Assembly (NCBI RefSeq): GCF_023707985.1 | Contig: NZ_BRCF01000001.1 | Location: 121,967 to 185,966, forward strand | DNA length: 64,000 nt | Direction: 5' to 3' | Origin: Sporosarcina sp. NCCP-2716 | GTDB taxonomy: Bacteria; Bacillota; Bacilli; Bacillales_A; Planococcaceae | Shown: piece after piece, positions 55,313-63,092 of the stretch | How positions within the stretch are numbered: the first letter of the stretch is position 1 | How the letters are laid out: each line of letters begins with the position of its first letter | Made by a program: the position numbers and the translations under genes | The notes under the pieces: generated by a model | Database searches by the model: none | What the model was told of the DNA's origin: nothing | Seen by the model: the letters and a program-made list of their open reading frames with translations, nothing else

Positions 55313-56040
55313 GGCATGACCCACGTTCCCGGTTCGGCTCCGGCAATCCCGCGTATATATAGAGGGGTTGCCGTTTTTTTTGCGTGATCCGCAGCACGCT
55401 GCTGGATGACCGGCCGGCCGGTTTCAAGGTAGGGGAACAGTTCGTCGATCGTCAGTGTGTCCAGCTTGCGGGCATCTTCGTATTCGTGCGGATCGGCGGA
55501 CATGACGCCCGGGACGTCCTTGAAGAATTCGACGTGGCTCGCTCTGAGGGCATTTCCGAGGACGACAGCTGTCAAGTCACTGCCTCCGCGGCCGAGCGTC
55601 ATGTAGTCGCCTTCCTCACTGATCCCCTGGAATCCGGGCACGATGACGCATCGGAACTGCCGGAATGCCTGCTCATATGAGCTTGTCTCCACTTGTTCGA
55701 TGGAAGCACCGCTGAATGCGCCGGCAGTCAGGATACCGGACTGGCGGCTGTGCATGACTTTGTTCGGTACACCGGCTTCCGCCAGCTCCGCACTGAGGAC
55801 GGCTGCCGCGATCAGCTCCCCGCAGGACGCTGCCAGATCCCAGGCAGCGGTGGCAGGACGGAACGAAGGCGTGATGGACAATATCCGGTCTGTGGAATAC
55901 GGACTCTCCTGACGGCCGATTGCAGAAACGACAGCGGCGACGGTGCCGTGCTCCGCGAGCCCTTCCCTGATCCGCTCAATACATAATCGGCGCAGCCTGC
56001 GGTCTTTCATGGCAGCGCCGCCGAATTTCTGAATGATCAT
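55303..56040 (-). CDS. Aspartokinase-type kinase lacking ACT domains
   Basis: A 245-residue amino-acid kinase with aspartokinase signatures: QKFGGAAMKD at the N-terminus, SCGELIAA, GRGGSDLTAVVLG, FFKDVPGVMSADPHEY and the closing PVIQQRAADHAKKTATPLYIRG. Aspartokinases normally carry two C-terminal ACT domains for lysine or threonine feedback; this protein ends at the catalytic domain. It would phosphorylate aspartate at the head of the DAP/lysine pathway without that control. ATG 56040 follows GGGAG. Divergent from the murE-type gene across 113 bp. Confidence 0.75.
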   Translation of the reverse strand: MIIQKFGGAAMKDRRLRRLCIERIREGLAEHGTVAAVVSAIGRQESPYSTDRILSITPSFRPATAAWDLAASCGELIAAAVLSAELAEAGVPNKVMHSRQSGILTAGAFSGASIEQVETSSYEQAFRQFRCVIVPGFQGISEEGDYMTLGRGGSDLTAVVLGNALRASHVEFFKDVPGVMSADPHEYEDARKLDTLTIDELFPYLETGRPVIQQRAADHAKKTATPLYIRGIAGAEPGTWVMPAP

Positions 56041-56062
56041 CTCGTCTCCCAACTTTCTTTCG

Positions 56063-56091
56063 TGACATTTGCTCAGGACGTTTCATACCTT
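56063..56091 (+). promoter_or_regulatory. Candidate mother-cell (sigma-E/K) promoter of murE-type gene
   Basis: TGACATT (56063-56069), 14-bp spacer, CATACCTT (56084-56091). This matches the sporulation sigma-E consensus (KMATATT, N14, CATACAMT) at 11 of 15 positions, and CATACCTTA also fits the sigma-K -10 (CATANNNTA). TTCATACCTTAC is repeated imperfectly at 56100-56110, which could instead be an operator. No convincing sigma-A promoter was found. Confidence 0.4.
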
Positions 56092-56153
56092 ACAGTAGGT
56101 TCATCCTTACTATATTCTGCAGATCGGAAAACGTTCGGGAAGGAGTCATGCAT

Positions 56154-57587
56154 ATGTATCTGATTGAATTGCTCAGGAACTGGCCTTGCACGGTCAACGG
56201 GAACTGGCGGGATGTGGTCATCAGGAAGGTGACGGAACACCCCGCACGCGCGGAGGCCGGCAGTCTGTTCGTCGCCCGGAAAGGCGCAAGCTACGACGGC
56301 CATCATGCGATCAACGAAGCCATCACGAATGGAGCGGACGCTGTGGTGATCGACCGCCCTGTCTCTTCCGCCATGATTTCTGCATGGTCTGCTGCTGGGA
56401 CTGCCGTGATCACCGTCCCTGACAGCAGCCGGTTTTTGTCATTCTGCGCAGCTGAACTGGCAGGCAATCCGTCACACGATCTGAAAGTGATCGCAGTGAC
56501 GGGCACGAACGGCAAAACGACAGTGACGCATTTCATCGGCCAGCTGCTCGGCGGGATGGGAGTGCCGGCTGCTGTCATCGGAACGACGGGCTGCTATATC
56601 GGCGGTGAGCGTCTGGACATCGACATCCCGCCGCTCACCACGCTGACAGCTGAATATCTGCATCCGCTGCTGAGTGAGTGCCGTGCACGGGGGGTGACGC
56701 ACGCAGCGCTCGAAGCGTCCTCGATCGGCCTCGAGAAAGGCCGCCTGACAGACTGTGGGATCGATATCGGCATCCTTCTGAATATCGGGGCGGATCACTT
56801 TGAGGATCATGGAGGAAGGTCCGGGTATATCGCTGCGAAGAAACTGCTGTGCTCGCTGTCGGATCAGATGATCGTCAACGAAGAGGACGCGGTGTGCATG
56901 GAGATGACGGCATGCTGTGAAGTTCCTGTGCACCGTTTCAGCCGGGACCGCTTCCTCGACCAGTCGATCGACGGGGACACGGCGGCGAGGCTGCCTGCCG
57001 GGCTGCACAACCGGCTTAACGCGATGGCCGCAGCTTCAGCTGTCAGGCTGCTCGGGTTCCCTGCAGAAGCCATCAGCAGGTCGCTCGGCTCCCTTACGCT
57101 GCCGCCGGGCCGGCTCCAGCTTGCGGAACAGTACAGCAGGAAAGTGTATATCGATTATGCCCACTCACCGGATGCGCTGGAAGCCGTCCTGAAGGCGGTG
57201 ACTGGACTGAATCCGAGGAAGCTTGTCTGTGTGTTCGGCTGCGGCGGGAACCGGGACCGGGAGAAACGGCCGCTGATGGGAAAGATTGCCGAACAGTATT
57301 GCGACCATGTCATCGTGACGGCAGACAATCCGAGAGACGAGGATCCGGCTGTCATCGCGCAACATATATTGGCAGGGGTGGAAAAGCCGCACCGGTTCAC
57401 CGTCGAACTGGACCGGAGAAAGGCGATCCGCCAAGCCGTCAGTATGAGCGAGCCCGATGATATCGTCATCATCGCCGGCAAAGGCCATGAAGCGGTCCAG
57501 ATCGTCAATCAGGACCGTTTTTCACTCTCCGATTATTCCGAAGCGGTCGCAGCCCTCGACGCCATCCGGTCACATACCCGTACGTGA
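56154..57587 (+). CDS. MurE-type ligase with meso-DAP motif
   Basis: A 477-residue Mur ligase of the MurE (UDP-MurNAc-tripeptide synthetase) type. ATP motif VTGTNGKTT, the lysine of YIAAKKLL (carbamylated in MurE) and the substrate motif DNPRDEDP at about 391-398. DNPR is the form used by meso-diaminopimelate ligases, whereas L-lysine enzymes have variants such as DNPA. It lies far from any mra/dcw genes, so it is probably a second copy. ATG 56154 has AAGGAG 8 bases upstream; the ATG at 56148 is too close. Confidence 0.82.
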   Translation: MYLIELLRNWPCTVNGNWRDVVIRKVTEHPARAEAGSLFVARKGASYDGHHAINEAITNGADAVVIDRPVSSAMISAWSAAGTAVITVPDSSRFLSFCAAELAGNPSHDLKVIAVTGTNGKTTVTHFIGQLLGGMGVPAAVIGTTGCYIGGERLDIDIPPLTTLTAEYLHPLLSECRARGVTHAALEASSIGLEKGRLTDCGIDIGILLNIGADHFEDHGGRSGYIAAKKLLCSLSDQMIVNEEDAVCMEMTACCEVPVHRFSRDRFLDQSIDGDTAARLPAGLHNRLNAMAAASAVRLLGFPAEAISRSLGSLTLPPGRLQLAEQYSRKVYIDYAHSPDALEAVLKAVTGLNPRKLVCVFGCGGNRDREKRPLMGKIAEQYCDHVIVTADNPRDEDPAVIAQHILAGVEKPHRFTVELDRRKAIRQAVSMSEPDDIVIIAGKGHEAVQIVNQDRFSLSDYSEAVAALDAIRSHTRT

Positions 57588-57651
57588 AGAACAACGGGTG
57601 CGTTTTTTCCCTCTATTTGGTATACTGAAAGAGAATGGAGGGAATGCACCT

Positions 57652-58095
57652 ATGATGATGACCAACGAATGGCTCGACATCATCGAACAGACAGACGAAC
57701 TGGCTGAATGGATACTGTCATCCGACGTCCTGTCCGACTACCGCTCCGCTCATCGGGCTGTTTACGGGGATCCCGGATTGGTCCGGCAGATCCGGGATTT
57801 CTCCGAAATGAAAGAGCGATACGAGGAAGTGCAGCGGTTCGGACGGTACCATCCGGATTATAATAGAGTGATGAAATCGATCCGCCTCGACAAGCGGGCG
57901 TTAGATATGAACGAAAAGATCGCAGCCCTGCGGCTTGCGGAAAACGATGTCCAGCACTTGCTGGACGAAATCAGCGCGATGATCGCACACTCGGTTTCCC
58001 TGTCGGTGAAACTGCCGTCCGATAACTCGTTCGTGACGGATACAGGCTGCGGAGGCAGCTGCGGAACGGGCGGCGGGTGTTCGTGTTCCGCCTGA
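57652..58095 (+). CDS. ricF: RicF (YlbF) family protein
   Basis: A 147-residue helical YlbF-family protein. With RicA (YmcA) and RicT (YaaT), B. subtilis RicF forms a cytosolic complex that carries Fe-S clusters and promotes RNase Y-dependent processing, competence, biofilm and sporulation. The C-terminal tail CGGSCGTGGGCSCSA has four cysteines suited to cluster binding. ATG 57652 follows GGAGGG with 9-base spacing. A TGGTATACT extended -10 lies at 57617-57625. Confidence 0.88.
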   Translation: MMMTNEWLDIIEQTDELAEWILSSDVLSDYRSAHRAVYGDPGLVRQIRDFSEMKERYEEVQRFGRYHPDYNRVMKSIRLDKRALDMNEKIAALRLAENDVQHLLDEISAMIAHSVSLSVKLPSDNSFVTDTGCGGSCGTGGGCSCSA

Positions 58096-58126
58096 CGACC
58101 GGCAAAAAACAGCATCAGGCATAGAG

Positions 58127-58177
58127 AAAAGGCTGTCCAGCATCCCTGCGTCCGCAGGAGCTGTGACAGCCTTTTTT
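58127..58177. terminator. Bidirectional terminator ricF/GDPD-like
   Basis: AAAAGGCTGTC pairs with GACAGCCTTTT around an inner CCTGCG/CGCAGG stem; T-run and A-run on the flanks. Confidence 0.9.
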
Positions 58178-58186
58178 CGGTACCTT

Positions 58187-58966
58187 CTATTCAGTGAGCG
58201 GCTCAAGCAGTCCGATCACTCCAGCTGCATCCGCAGTCAGGAAACCCGACACACCGGCCCTGGCAAGTCTGACGACCGTTTCAGGCGGTGCGTTGTCGAG
58301 ATAGACCGCGATGTTCAGCTTCTGCAGGAATTGGATGAAGCCTTCGTTTGCGGGCTGGAAAGGACCCAGCTTCCCGGACAGGACGAAGAAGTCGCTCCTC
58401 GGCTTGTACAGATGGCCGAACCGGCTCGTGTACGCTGCATATGCCTGTTTGAGCTCTTCCCGGCCCGCCCCGGCGGCAGCCCGGTTCTGCGTATAGAGAT
58501 TGAAGCGGTCGACCTGTTCGTCATACGCACTGATGACTGCGACATGATCTTGTGCACTGCATTCTTCCAGCAGCTTCCACAGCTTCGAAGGCATCAGGCT
58601 GCCCTCGTACGTATCGGGGGAATCGACCAGTCTGACGACGAACAGCAGATGAGGATAAGCCTGAAGCAGATCGCGCAGCAGAAGAGGATCATGGCTGTCT
58701 GCATTATGTTCGGGTCCGAGGACGATCTCCTCCTCGGGAGTCAGCCGGATATCCATGGCGAGGCCATGTGCGCCGCTTGCCGCGGCACTCTCCGCCAGGC
58801 GCAGGCTCTCCTCGGGGCCATTGAGCTGCTGGAGGACGACCGGCCCCTCGAATTGAAGCGCTTGCTTGTCATCCCGTGCCGCTGGTCTGATAAGTGCCTT
58901 GGAGGCAGCCCAGGCGGCTGCTCCGGCAGCGCCGACAGAAAGGGCGACTTTCGTTTTCTTTCCCAT
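58187..58966 (-). CDS. Degenerate GDPD-like membrane-anchored protein
   Basis: A 259-residue protein with an Ala-rich N-terminal hydrophobic segment, then a barrel resembling glycerophosphodiester phosphodiesterases. The usual HRG, ENT and ExD positions read QQLNGPEES and LAMDIRLTPEEEIVLGPEH, so the first catalytic His-Arg and the metal-binding Glu are lost. FVVRLVDSPD and GVSGFLTADAAGV keep family spacing. It is probably catalytically inactive or altered. AGGAGGAAT precedes the ATG at 58966. Confidence 0.62.
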   Translation of the reverse strand: MGKKTKVALSVGAAGAAAWAASKALIRPAARDDKQALQFEGPVVLQQLNGPEESLRLAESAAASGAHGLAMDIRLTPEEEIVLGPEHNADSHDPLLLRDLLQAYPHLLFVVRLVDSPDTYEGSLMPSKLWKLLEECSAQDHVAVISAYDEQVDRFNLYTQNRAAAGAGREELKQAYAAYTSRFGHLYKPRSDFFVLSGKLGPFQPANEGFIQFLQKLNIAVYLDNAPPETVVRLARAGVSGFLTADAAGVIGLLEPLTE

Positions 58967-59040
58967 GTCCCATTCCTCCTCTTATGCAATGCGTTGGGTC
59001 CATTATATGACAGAAACGTCAATGTGTCAGTAAAGTCCGG

Positions 59041-59070
59041 TTGCGGCTTTTTTCACGTCTATGGTATTGT
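59041..59070 (+). promoter_or_regulatory. ylbG promoter
   Basis: TTGCGG (59041-59046), 18-bp spacer, TATTGT (59065-59070) with extended -10 TGG. Confidence 0.55.
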
Positions 59071-59095
59071 AAAAGGTAAGAAAAGAGGGATACTA

Positions 59096-59368
59096 TTGGT
59101 TGAACGTCAAGGAGTCATCATTTACCTGCACCATTTGAAACAGGCAAAATCGTTTCGTAAATATGGCCACGTCCACTATATCTCAAGGCGCATGAAGTAC
59201 GTCGTGCTCTACTGCCGGCAGGAAGAAGTCGATGATGTCATCCGCAGAGTGGAGAAACTGTCTTCCGTGAAGAAAGCGATCCCTTCCTACCGGCCGTTCG
59301 TCCGGACGGAGTATGAAAACGCACGTCCGGACAAAGCGAAGGAATACGATTACAAGACCGGACTGTAA
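59096..59368 (+). CDS. ylbG: YlbG (DUF2129) family protein
   Basis: A 90-residue DUF2129 protein: VERQGVIIYLHHLKQAKSFRKYGH, HYISRRMKYVVLYC and a C-terminal RTEYENARPDKAKEYDYK. Matches B. subtilis YlbG. The TTG at 59096 is 5 bases after AGAGGGA. A much longer frame upstream is mostly antisense to the GDPD-like gene. Cytosolic, function unknown. Confidence 0.85.
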   Translation: MVERQGVIIYLHHLKQAKSFRKYGHVHYISRRMKYVVLYCRQEEVDDVIRRVEKLSSVKKAIPSYRPFVRTEYENARPDKAKEYDYKTGL

Positions 59369-59370
59369 GG

Positions 59371-59763
59371 TCAGTCGAGAGGCGGCAGCAGATGGTTGAG
59401 CCGCAGGACACCTGTGACGTATTGGTAAAAAAGGTTCGTCTCCGGGAATTCCGATGAATGCTTCAGTCCGACGGTAACAGGGCGGCTGCCCGCTGCAGAT
59501 GCAGCTTCCTCGAAGACAAGCTGCCGCTTGGAGACCGGTTCTGTGCGGAACGGGATCCCTTCCCGGCAAATATAGATCGGATAGAACCCGCCCTCACCGG
59601 CAGGGGAGAAAGAAGCCGCGAGGGACACGACCTTCTTGCCCGCAATTTCAGATGTGAACACGAATGTCCGCTGCAGACGGCCGGCATTCGTCTTGATGAG
59701 TTCACATAGTTCGAAGATATCAGAGTACCCTTCGCCAAGTTCAATGAATCGCTGCTGTTTCAT
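59371..59763 (-). CDS. Uncharacterised protein between ylbG and rsmD
   Basis: A 130-residue cytosolic protein. FIELGEGYSDIFELCELIKTN, RTFVFTSEIAGKKVVSLA and GEGGFYPIYICREGI suggest a compact alpha/beta fold. Similar small proteins lie beside ylbG in other Bacillales, sometimes labelled methylthioribose kinase without support; no kinase motif is visible. ATG 59763 follows AAAGGTG. Two bases separate it from the convergent ylbG. Confidence 0.62.
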   Translation of the reverse strand: MKQQRFIELGEGYSDIFELCELIKTNAGRLQRTFVFTSEIAGKKVVSLAASFSPAGEGGFYPIYICREGIPFRTEPVSKRQLVFEEAASAAGSRPVTVGLKHSSEFPETNLFYQYVTGVLRLNHLLPPLD

Positions 59764-59862
59764 AAGGGAGCACACCTTTCAGGAAGTATCCCCCCTATGA
59801 TAGCATGCCGGCCGGTTCTTTGCAGTCAGGACTTGCAGGGGCGTACGGAAGGAGCACCACCG

Positions 59863-60411
59863 ATGAGAGTGATCGCAGGAACACGGAGAGGCATCCCGCT
59901 GAAGACGATAAACGGTACAGCGACACGGCCGACATCCGACAAAGTGAAGGAAGCGCTGTTCAGCAAACTGGGCGGGTTCTTCGACGGAGGAACGGCAGTC
60001 GAGCTGTTCGGCGGCAGCGGTTCGCTGTCGCTGGAAGCGCTATCCCGCGGAGCGGAGGAAGCGTGGGCGTTCGAGAAAAATCCGAAAGCGTGCGCTGTCA
60101 TGGAAGAGAATGCAGCCAAGTGCCACTTCACTGAAGAGCTGCACATTGTCCGCGGGGACGCCCGGAGTGCAGCCGGCCGCCTCAAAAAAGAAGGGGTGAA
60201 GGCGGACTTGCTTTTCCTCGATCCGCCGTATGCAAAACAGGAATTCTACGATATCGCGCAGCAGTTCGCGGAAAACGGGCTTCTCTCGGATCAGGCCGTC
60301 ATCGTCTGCGAACACGACAAACAGCTGGAACTGCCCCGTGCATTCGGGGAATTCACAACGGACGGTCCGACCGTCTACGGGGGCAGCGCACTATCTATTT
60401 ACAGGAAATGA
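59863..60411 (+). CDS. rsmD: 16S rRNA (guanine-966-N2)-methyltransferase RsmD
   Basis: A 182-residue SAM-dependent methyltransferase. RVIAGTRRGIPLKT at the start, TRPTSDKVKEALFS, SAM motif VELFGGSGSLSLEALSRGA and catalytic DPPY. GAAGGAG lies 8 bases before the ATG at 59863. 9 bp before coaD, the usual rsmD-coaD pair. Confidence 0.93.
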   Translation: MRVIAGTRRGIPLKTINGTATRPTSDKVKEALFSKLGGFFDGGTAVELFGGSGSLSLEALSRGAEEAWAFEKNPKACAVMEENAAKCHFTEELHIVRGDARSAAGRLKKEGVKADLLFLDPPYAKQEFYDIAQQFAENGLLSDQAVIVCEHDKQLELPRAFGEFTTDGPTVYGGSALSIYRK

Positions 60412-60900
<489 letters not shown>

Positions 60901-60906
60901 ACAGGG

Positions 60907-60938
60907 AATGGGAAGGCATCGGCCCTTCCCATTTTTCA
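60907..60938 (+). terminator. Terminator after coaD
   Basis: AATGGGAAGG (60907-60916) pairs with CCTTCCCATT (60924-60933), followed by T-rich sequence. Confidence 0.87.
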
Positions 60939-60978
60939 ATGGTCCGCCATGTGCAGGAGGATTCGGCTCAACCGTCCG

Positions 60979-61869
60979 TCAGAGGAGCAGATAAAGGAAG
61001 ATCGGGACCGCCGCCACGCTGAAGATCCGGCCGATCACATACGGTCTCAAGGAGAGCCCTGCCGACCGGGCGATCACGAAGACCTGCATGTGGATACTCA
61101 GTCCGTTGACGGAAAGGATGGCCGCGATCAGATACGGGAAGATCGGCGAGCCGTAGAAGTGCTGCGCCGCCGACTGGACACCGGACGTCATTTCGAACAA
61201 TGACAATACAGCCGTCTTGACGATTCCCATCTCGACGGAGGCGGCCGCCTGGATCACGTTCGTCAGGACGCTGCCGAGCGAAGAGAAGAAGACGACGGTC
61301 GTTGCGACCAGTATGATGATGGAGGAACTCTCCTTGAACGCATCCAGCAGAGGAGCCGTGCTCAGCTTGCGTTCCGGTGCCGAAGGCTGTCTGTCCCCGT
61401 CCCGGATGCGGAACGACAGCAGCACGAGTACGGCTAGGAAAAACAGGATGTTCGCCGCGTGTATGGCCAGCAGCAGCTTCCAGCCGGACAGCGTATCCCC
61501 GAACAGTTCCAACCCGACATACCCGACGATGAACATCGGACCCGGGGCATGGCAGGCCGCCAGGAGCAGACTGCTTTCGTAGGCCGACAGCTGGCCGTTC
61601 CGCTTCATCTCACTGACGGTCACGGCGCCTACCGGGAAACCGCCGAAGCTCCCGAGCGTATAGGCTTTCAAGTATCGGAGCCAGCCGTGTGAATTTGTTC
61701 CGGAAGCCGGTAATTTCAATAGCCATTGGGTAAGAATGATATAGGGGAGCAAATAGGGAAGCAGGGCTTGTGCGAACAGGGATGCCCCTGAAACAGCGCC
61801 GTCATGGGCGATGCCCGGCTGGAGGATGAACAGCGCGATCAGCGCCCAGATCATGATGACATTCACCAT
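60979..61869 (-). CDS. ylbJ: YlbJ-like integral membrane protein
   Basis: About 296 residues with eight or so hydrophobic segments, in the place of ylbJ. YlbJ of B. subtilis (about 408 aa) is a sigma-E-dependent sporulation membrane protein; this protein is shorter. Shared features include ALLPYLLPYIIL, GSFGGFPVGAVTVSEMKRNG, ACHAPGPMFIVGYVG and LFEMTSGV. The start at ATG 61869 is the best candidate but has no ribosome site of its own; it overlaps the stop of a short leader ORF. An ATG at 61854 is an alternative. Confidence 0.72.
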   Translation of the reverse strand: MVNVIMIWALIALFILQPGIAHDGAVSGASLFAQALLPYLLPYIILTQWLLKLPASGTNSHGWLRYLKAYTLGSFGGFPVGAVTVSEMKRNGQLSAYESSLLLAACHAPGPMFIVGYVGLELFGDTLSGWKLLLAIHAANILFFLAVLVLLSFRIRDGDRQPSAPERKLSTAPLLDAFKESSSIIILVATTVVFFSSLGSVLTNVIQAAASVEMGIVKTAVLSLFEMTSGVQSAAQHFYGSPIFPYLIAAILSVNGLSIHMQVFVIARSAGLSLRPYVIGRIFSVAAVPIFLYLLL

Positions 61870-61904
61870 GCGTTTTCTGCGCAGGGGGACGGGAGTGATT
61901 TCAC
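61863..61904 (-). CDS. 13-codon leader ORF before ylbJ
   Basis: GTG at 61904 has AAAGGAG 8 bases upstream and opens a 13-residue ORF (MKSLPSPCAENAW). Its TGA overlaps the ylbJ start in ATGGTGA. This suggests that ribosomes load here and re-initiate on ylbJ. No other use of this strong ribosome site is possible, since the ylbJ frame has no start codon near it. Confidence 0.45.
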   Translation of the reverse strand: MKSLPSPCAENAW

Positions 61905-61932
61905 GGATGCGGCTCCTTTCGTGACAGTCTGG

Positions 61933-61960
61933 ACAGCACAGTTTCAAATCGTTGTGCTGT
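61933..61960. other. Inverted repeat between ylbJ and ylbL
   Basis: ACAGCACA (61933-61940) and TGTGCTGT (61953-61960), perfect 8-bp arms with a 12-bp spacer, in the divergent promoter region. Possible operator; the AGCACA/TGTGCT core recurs upstream of pdh. Confidence 0.4.
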
Positions 61961-62029
61961 GTATTTTTCCGGTGGTACACTTAACCATATGTCAGCCAAG
62001 TACAGGCTATTAACGGAGGTGCAGGTAAA

Positions 62030-63079
62030 ATCACTTTTAAACGAATTGGCATCACTGCCCTGCTGGCCGTCCTGGTCACGATTTTCATGGTATACCCGAT
62101 GGACAGTTACGTTTCCCAGCCGGGAGGCGCATACGAACTGTCGCCGCTCGTCCATGTCGAAGGCGGCGATGAAAAAGACACGGGGACGTTCAGCTTAATG
62201 ACGATCTCGGTCGGAAAAGCGACACCTGCCACGTACGTGTGGTCCAAAATCTCCGATAAGATGAAACTGCTGCCTGCGAGCACAGTGCGCCGGCACGGGG
62301 AGGACGACCGGGAATACAATATCCGCCAGCTGCGTCTCATGACGGACTCGCAATTCAATGCGATCACTGTCGCCTTCGAGAGAGCGGGCAAACCTGTCGA
62401 AATCGACTTCGCCGGCATTTATATCCAGCACGTCGTGGACGGCAGCGCATCGGACGGCAAGCTGGAGGCCGGCGACCGGATCACAGGGGTGGACGGCAAA
62501 AGATTAGTCGAACCCGATCAATTCGCCGCGTATGTGACCGATCAGCGCAAAGGTGACACGCTCGAAGTGGAAGGGGAGCGGGAAGGGAAACCGTTCAAGA
62601 CGGATATCACCCTGAAAGAGATCCCTGAAGCGAAAGGGAAAGTCGGCCTCGGCATCCAGTACCAGGAAGACCGGTCGCTGAAAACGATCCCGAAAGTCAC
62701 GTTCAACACATCCGAGATCGGCGGTCCGTCAGCAGGACTGATGTTCACGCTTGAAATCATCAACCAGCTGGATGAGCGGGACATCACGAAAGGCTATACG
62801 GTCGCCGGGACCGGTGAAATGCTGCCGGGCGGCACGGTCGGCCGGATCGGCGGCATCGACTTCAAAGTGATGGCAGCGGACAGGGACGGCATGGAGATCT
62901 TCTTCGCCCCCGACGATGAGCTGCCTGACGAAGTGAAAGCAGCCAACCCGGGAATCCGCAGCAACTATGAAGAAGCCGCGGAGACCGCAAAAAAAATCGG
63001 CACGAAGATGAAGATCGTGCCGGTGAAAACGGTCGATGACGCATTGGATTATCTGGACAGACTGGAACCGAAAAAGTGA
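62030..63079 (+). CDS. ylbL: PDZ-Lon family protease YlbL, non-canonical start
   Basis: A secreted or membrane-anchored serine protease of the YlbL/SepM type, about 349 residues from 62030. An N-terminal membrane segment (ITALLAVLVTIFMVYP), a PDZ domain (about 125-195; VVDGSASDGKLEAGDRITGVDG) and a Lon-like domain with catalytic Ser in GGPSAGLMFTL and Lys in GGIDFKVMAA. No ATG, GTG or TTG occurs in frame between the stop at 61982 and ATG 62087, which would cut off the membrane segment. GGAGG at 62015-62019 points to the ATC at 62030, spacing 10. Confidence 0.78.
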   Translation: MTFKRIGITALLAVLVTIFMVYPMDSYVSQPGGAYELSPLVHVEGGDEKDTGTFSLMTISVGKATPATYVWSKISDKMKLLPASTVRRHGEDDREYNIRQLRLMTDSQFNAITVAFERAGKPVEIDFAGIYIQHVVDGSASDGKLEAGDRITGVDGKRLVEPDQFAAYVTDQRKGDTLEVEGEREGKPFKTDITLKEIPEAKGKVGLGIQYQEDRSLKTIPKVTFNTSEIGGPSAGLMFTLEIINQLDERDITKGYTVAGTGEMLPGGTVGRIGGIDFKVMAADRDGMEIFFAPDDELPDEVKAANPGIRSNYEEAAETAKKIGTKMKIVPVKTVDDALDYLDRLEPKK

Positions 63080-63092
63080 CAGGGAACCGGAA

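Noticed and set aside
58163-59368. 401-residue plus-strand ORF
   Set aside because: Only its last 90 codons (ylbG) are real; the rest is antisense to the GDPD-like gene.
62087-63079. ATG 62087 as the start of ylbL
   Set aside because: It would remove most of the conserved membrane segment and has no ribosome site.
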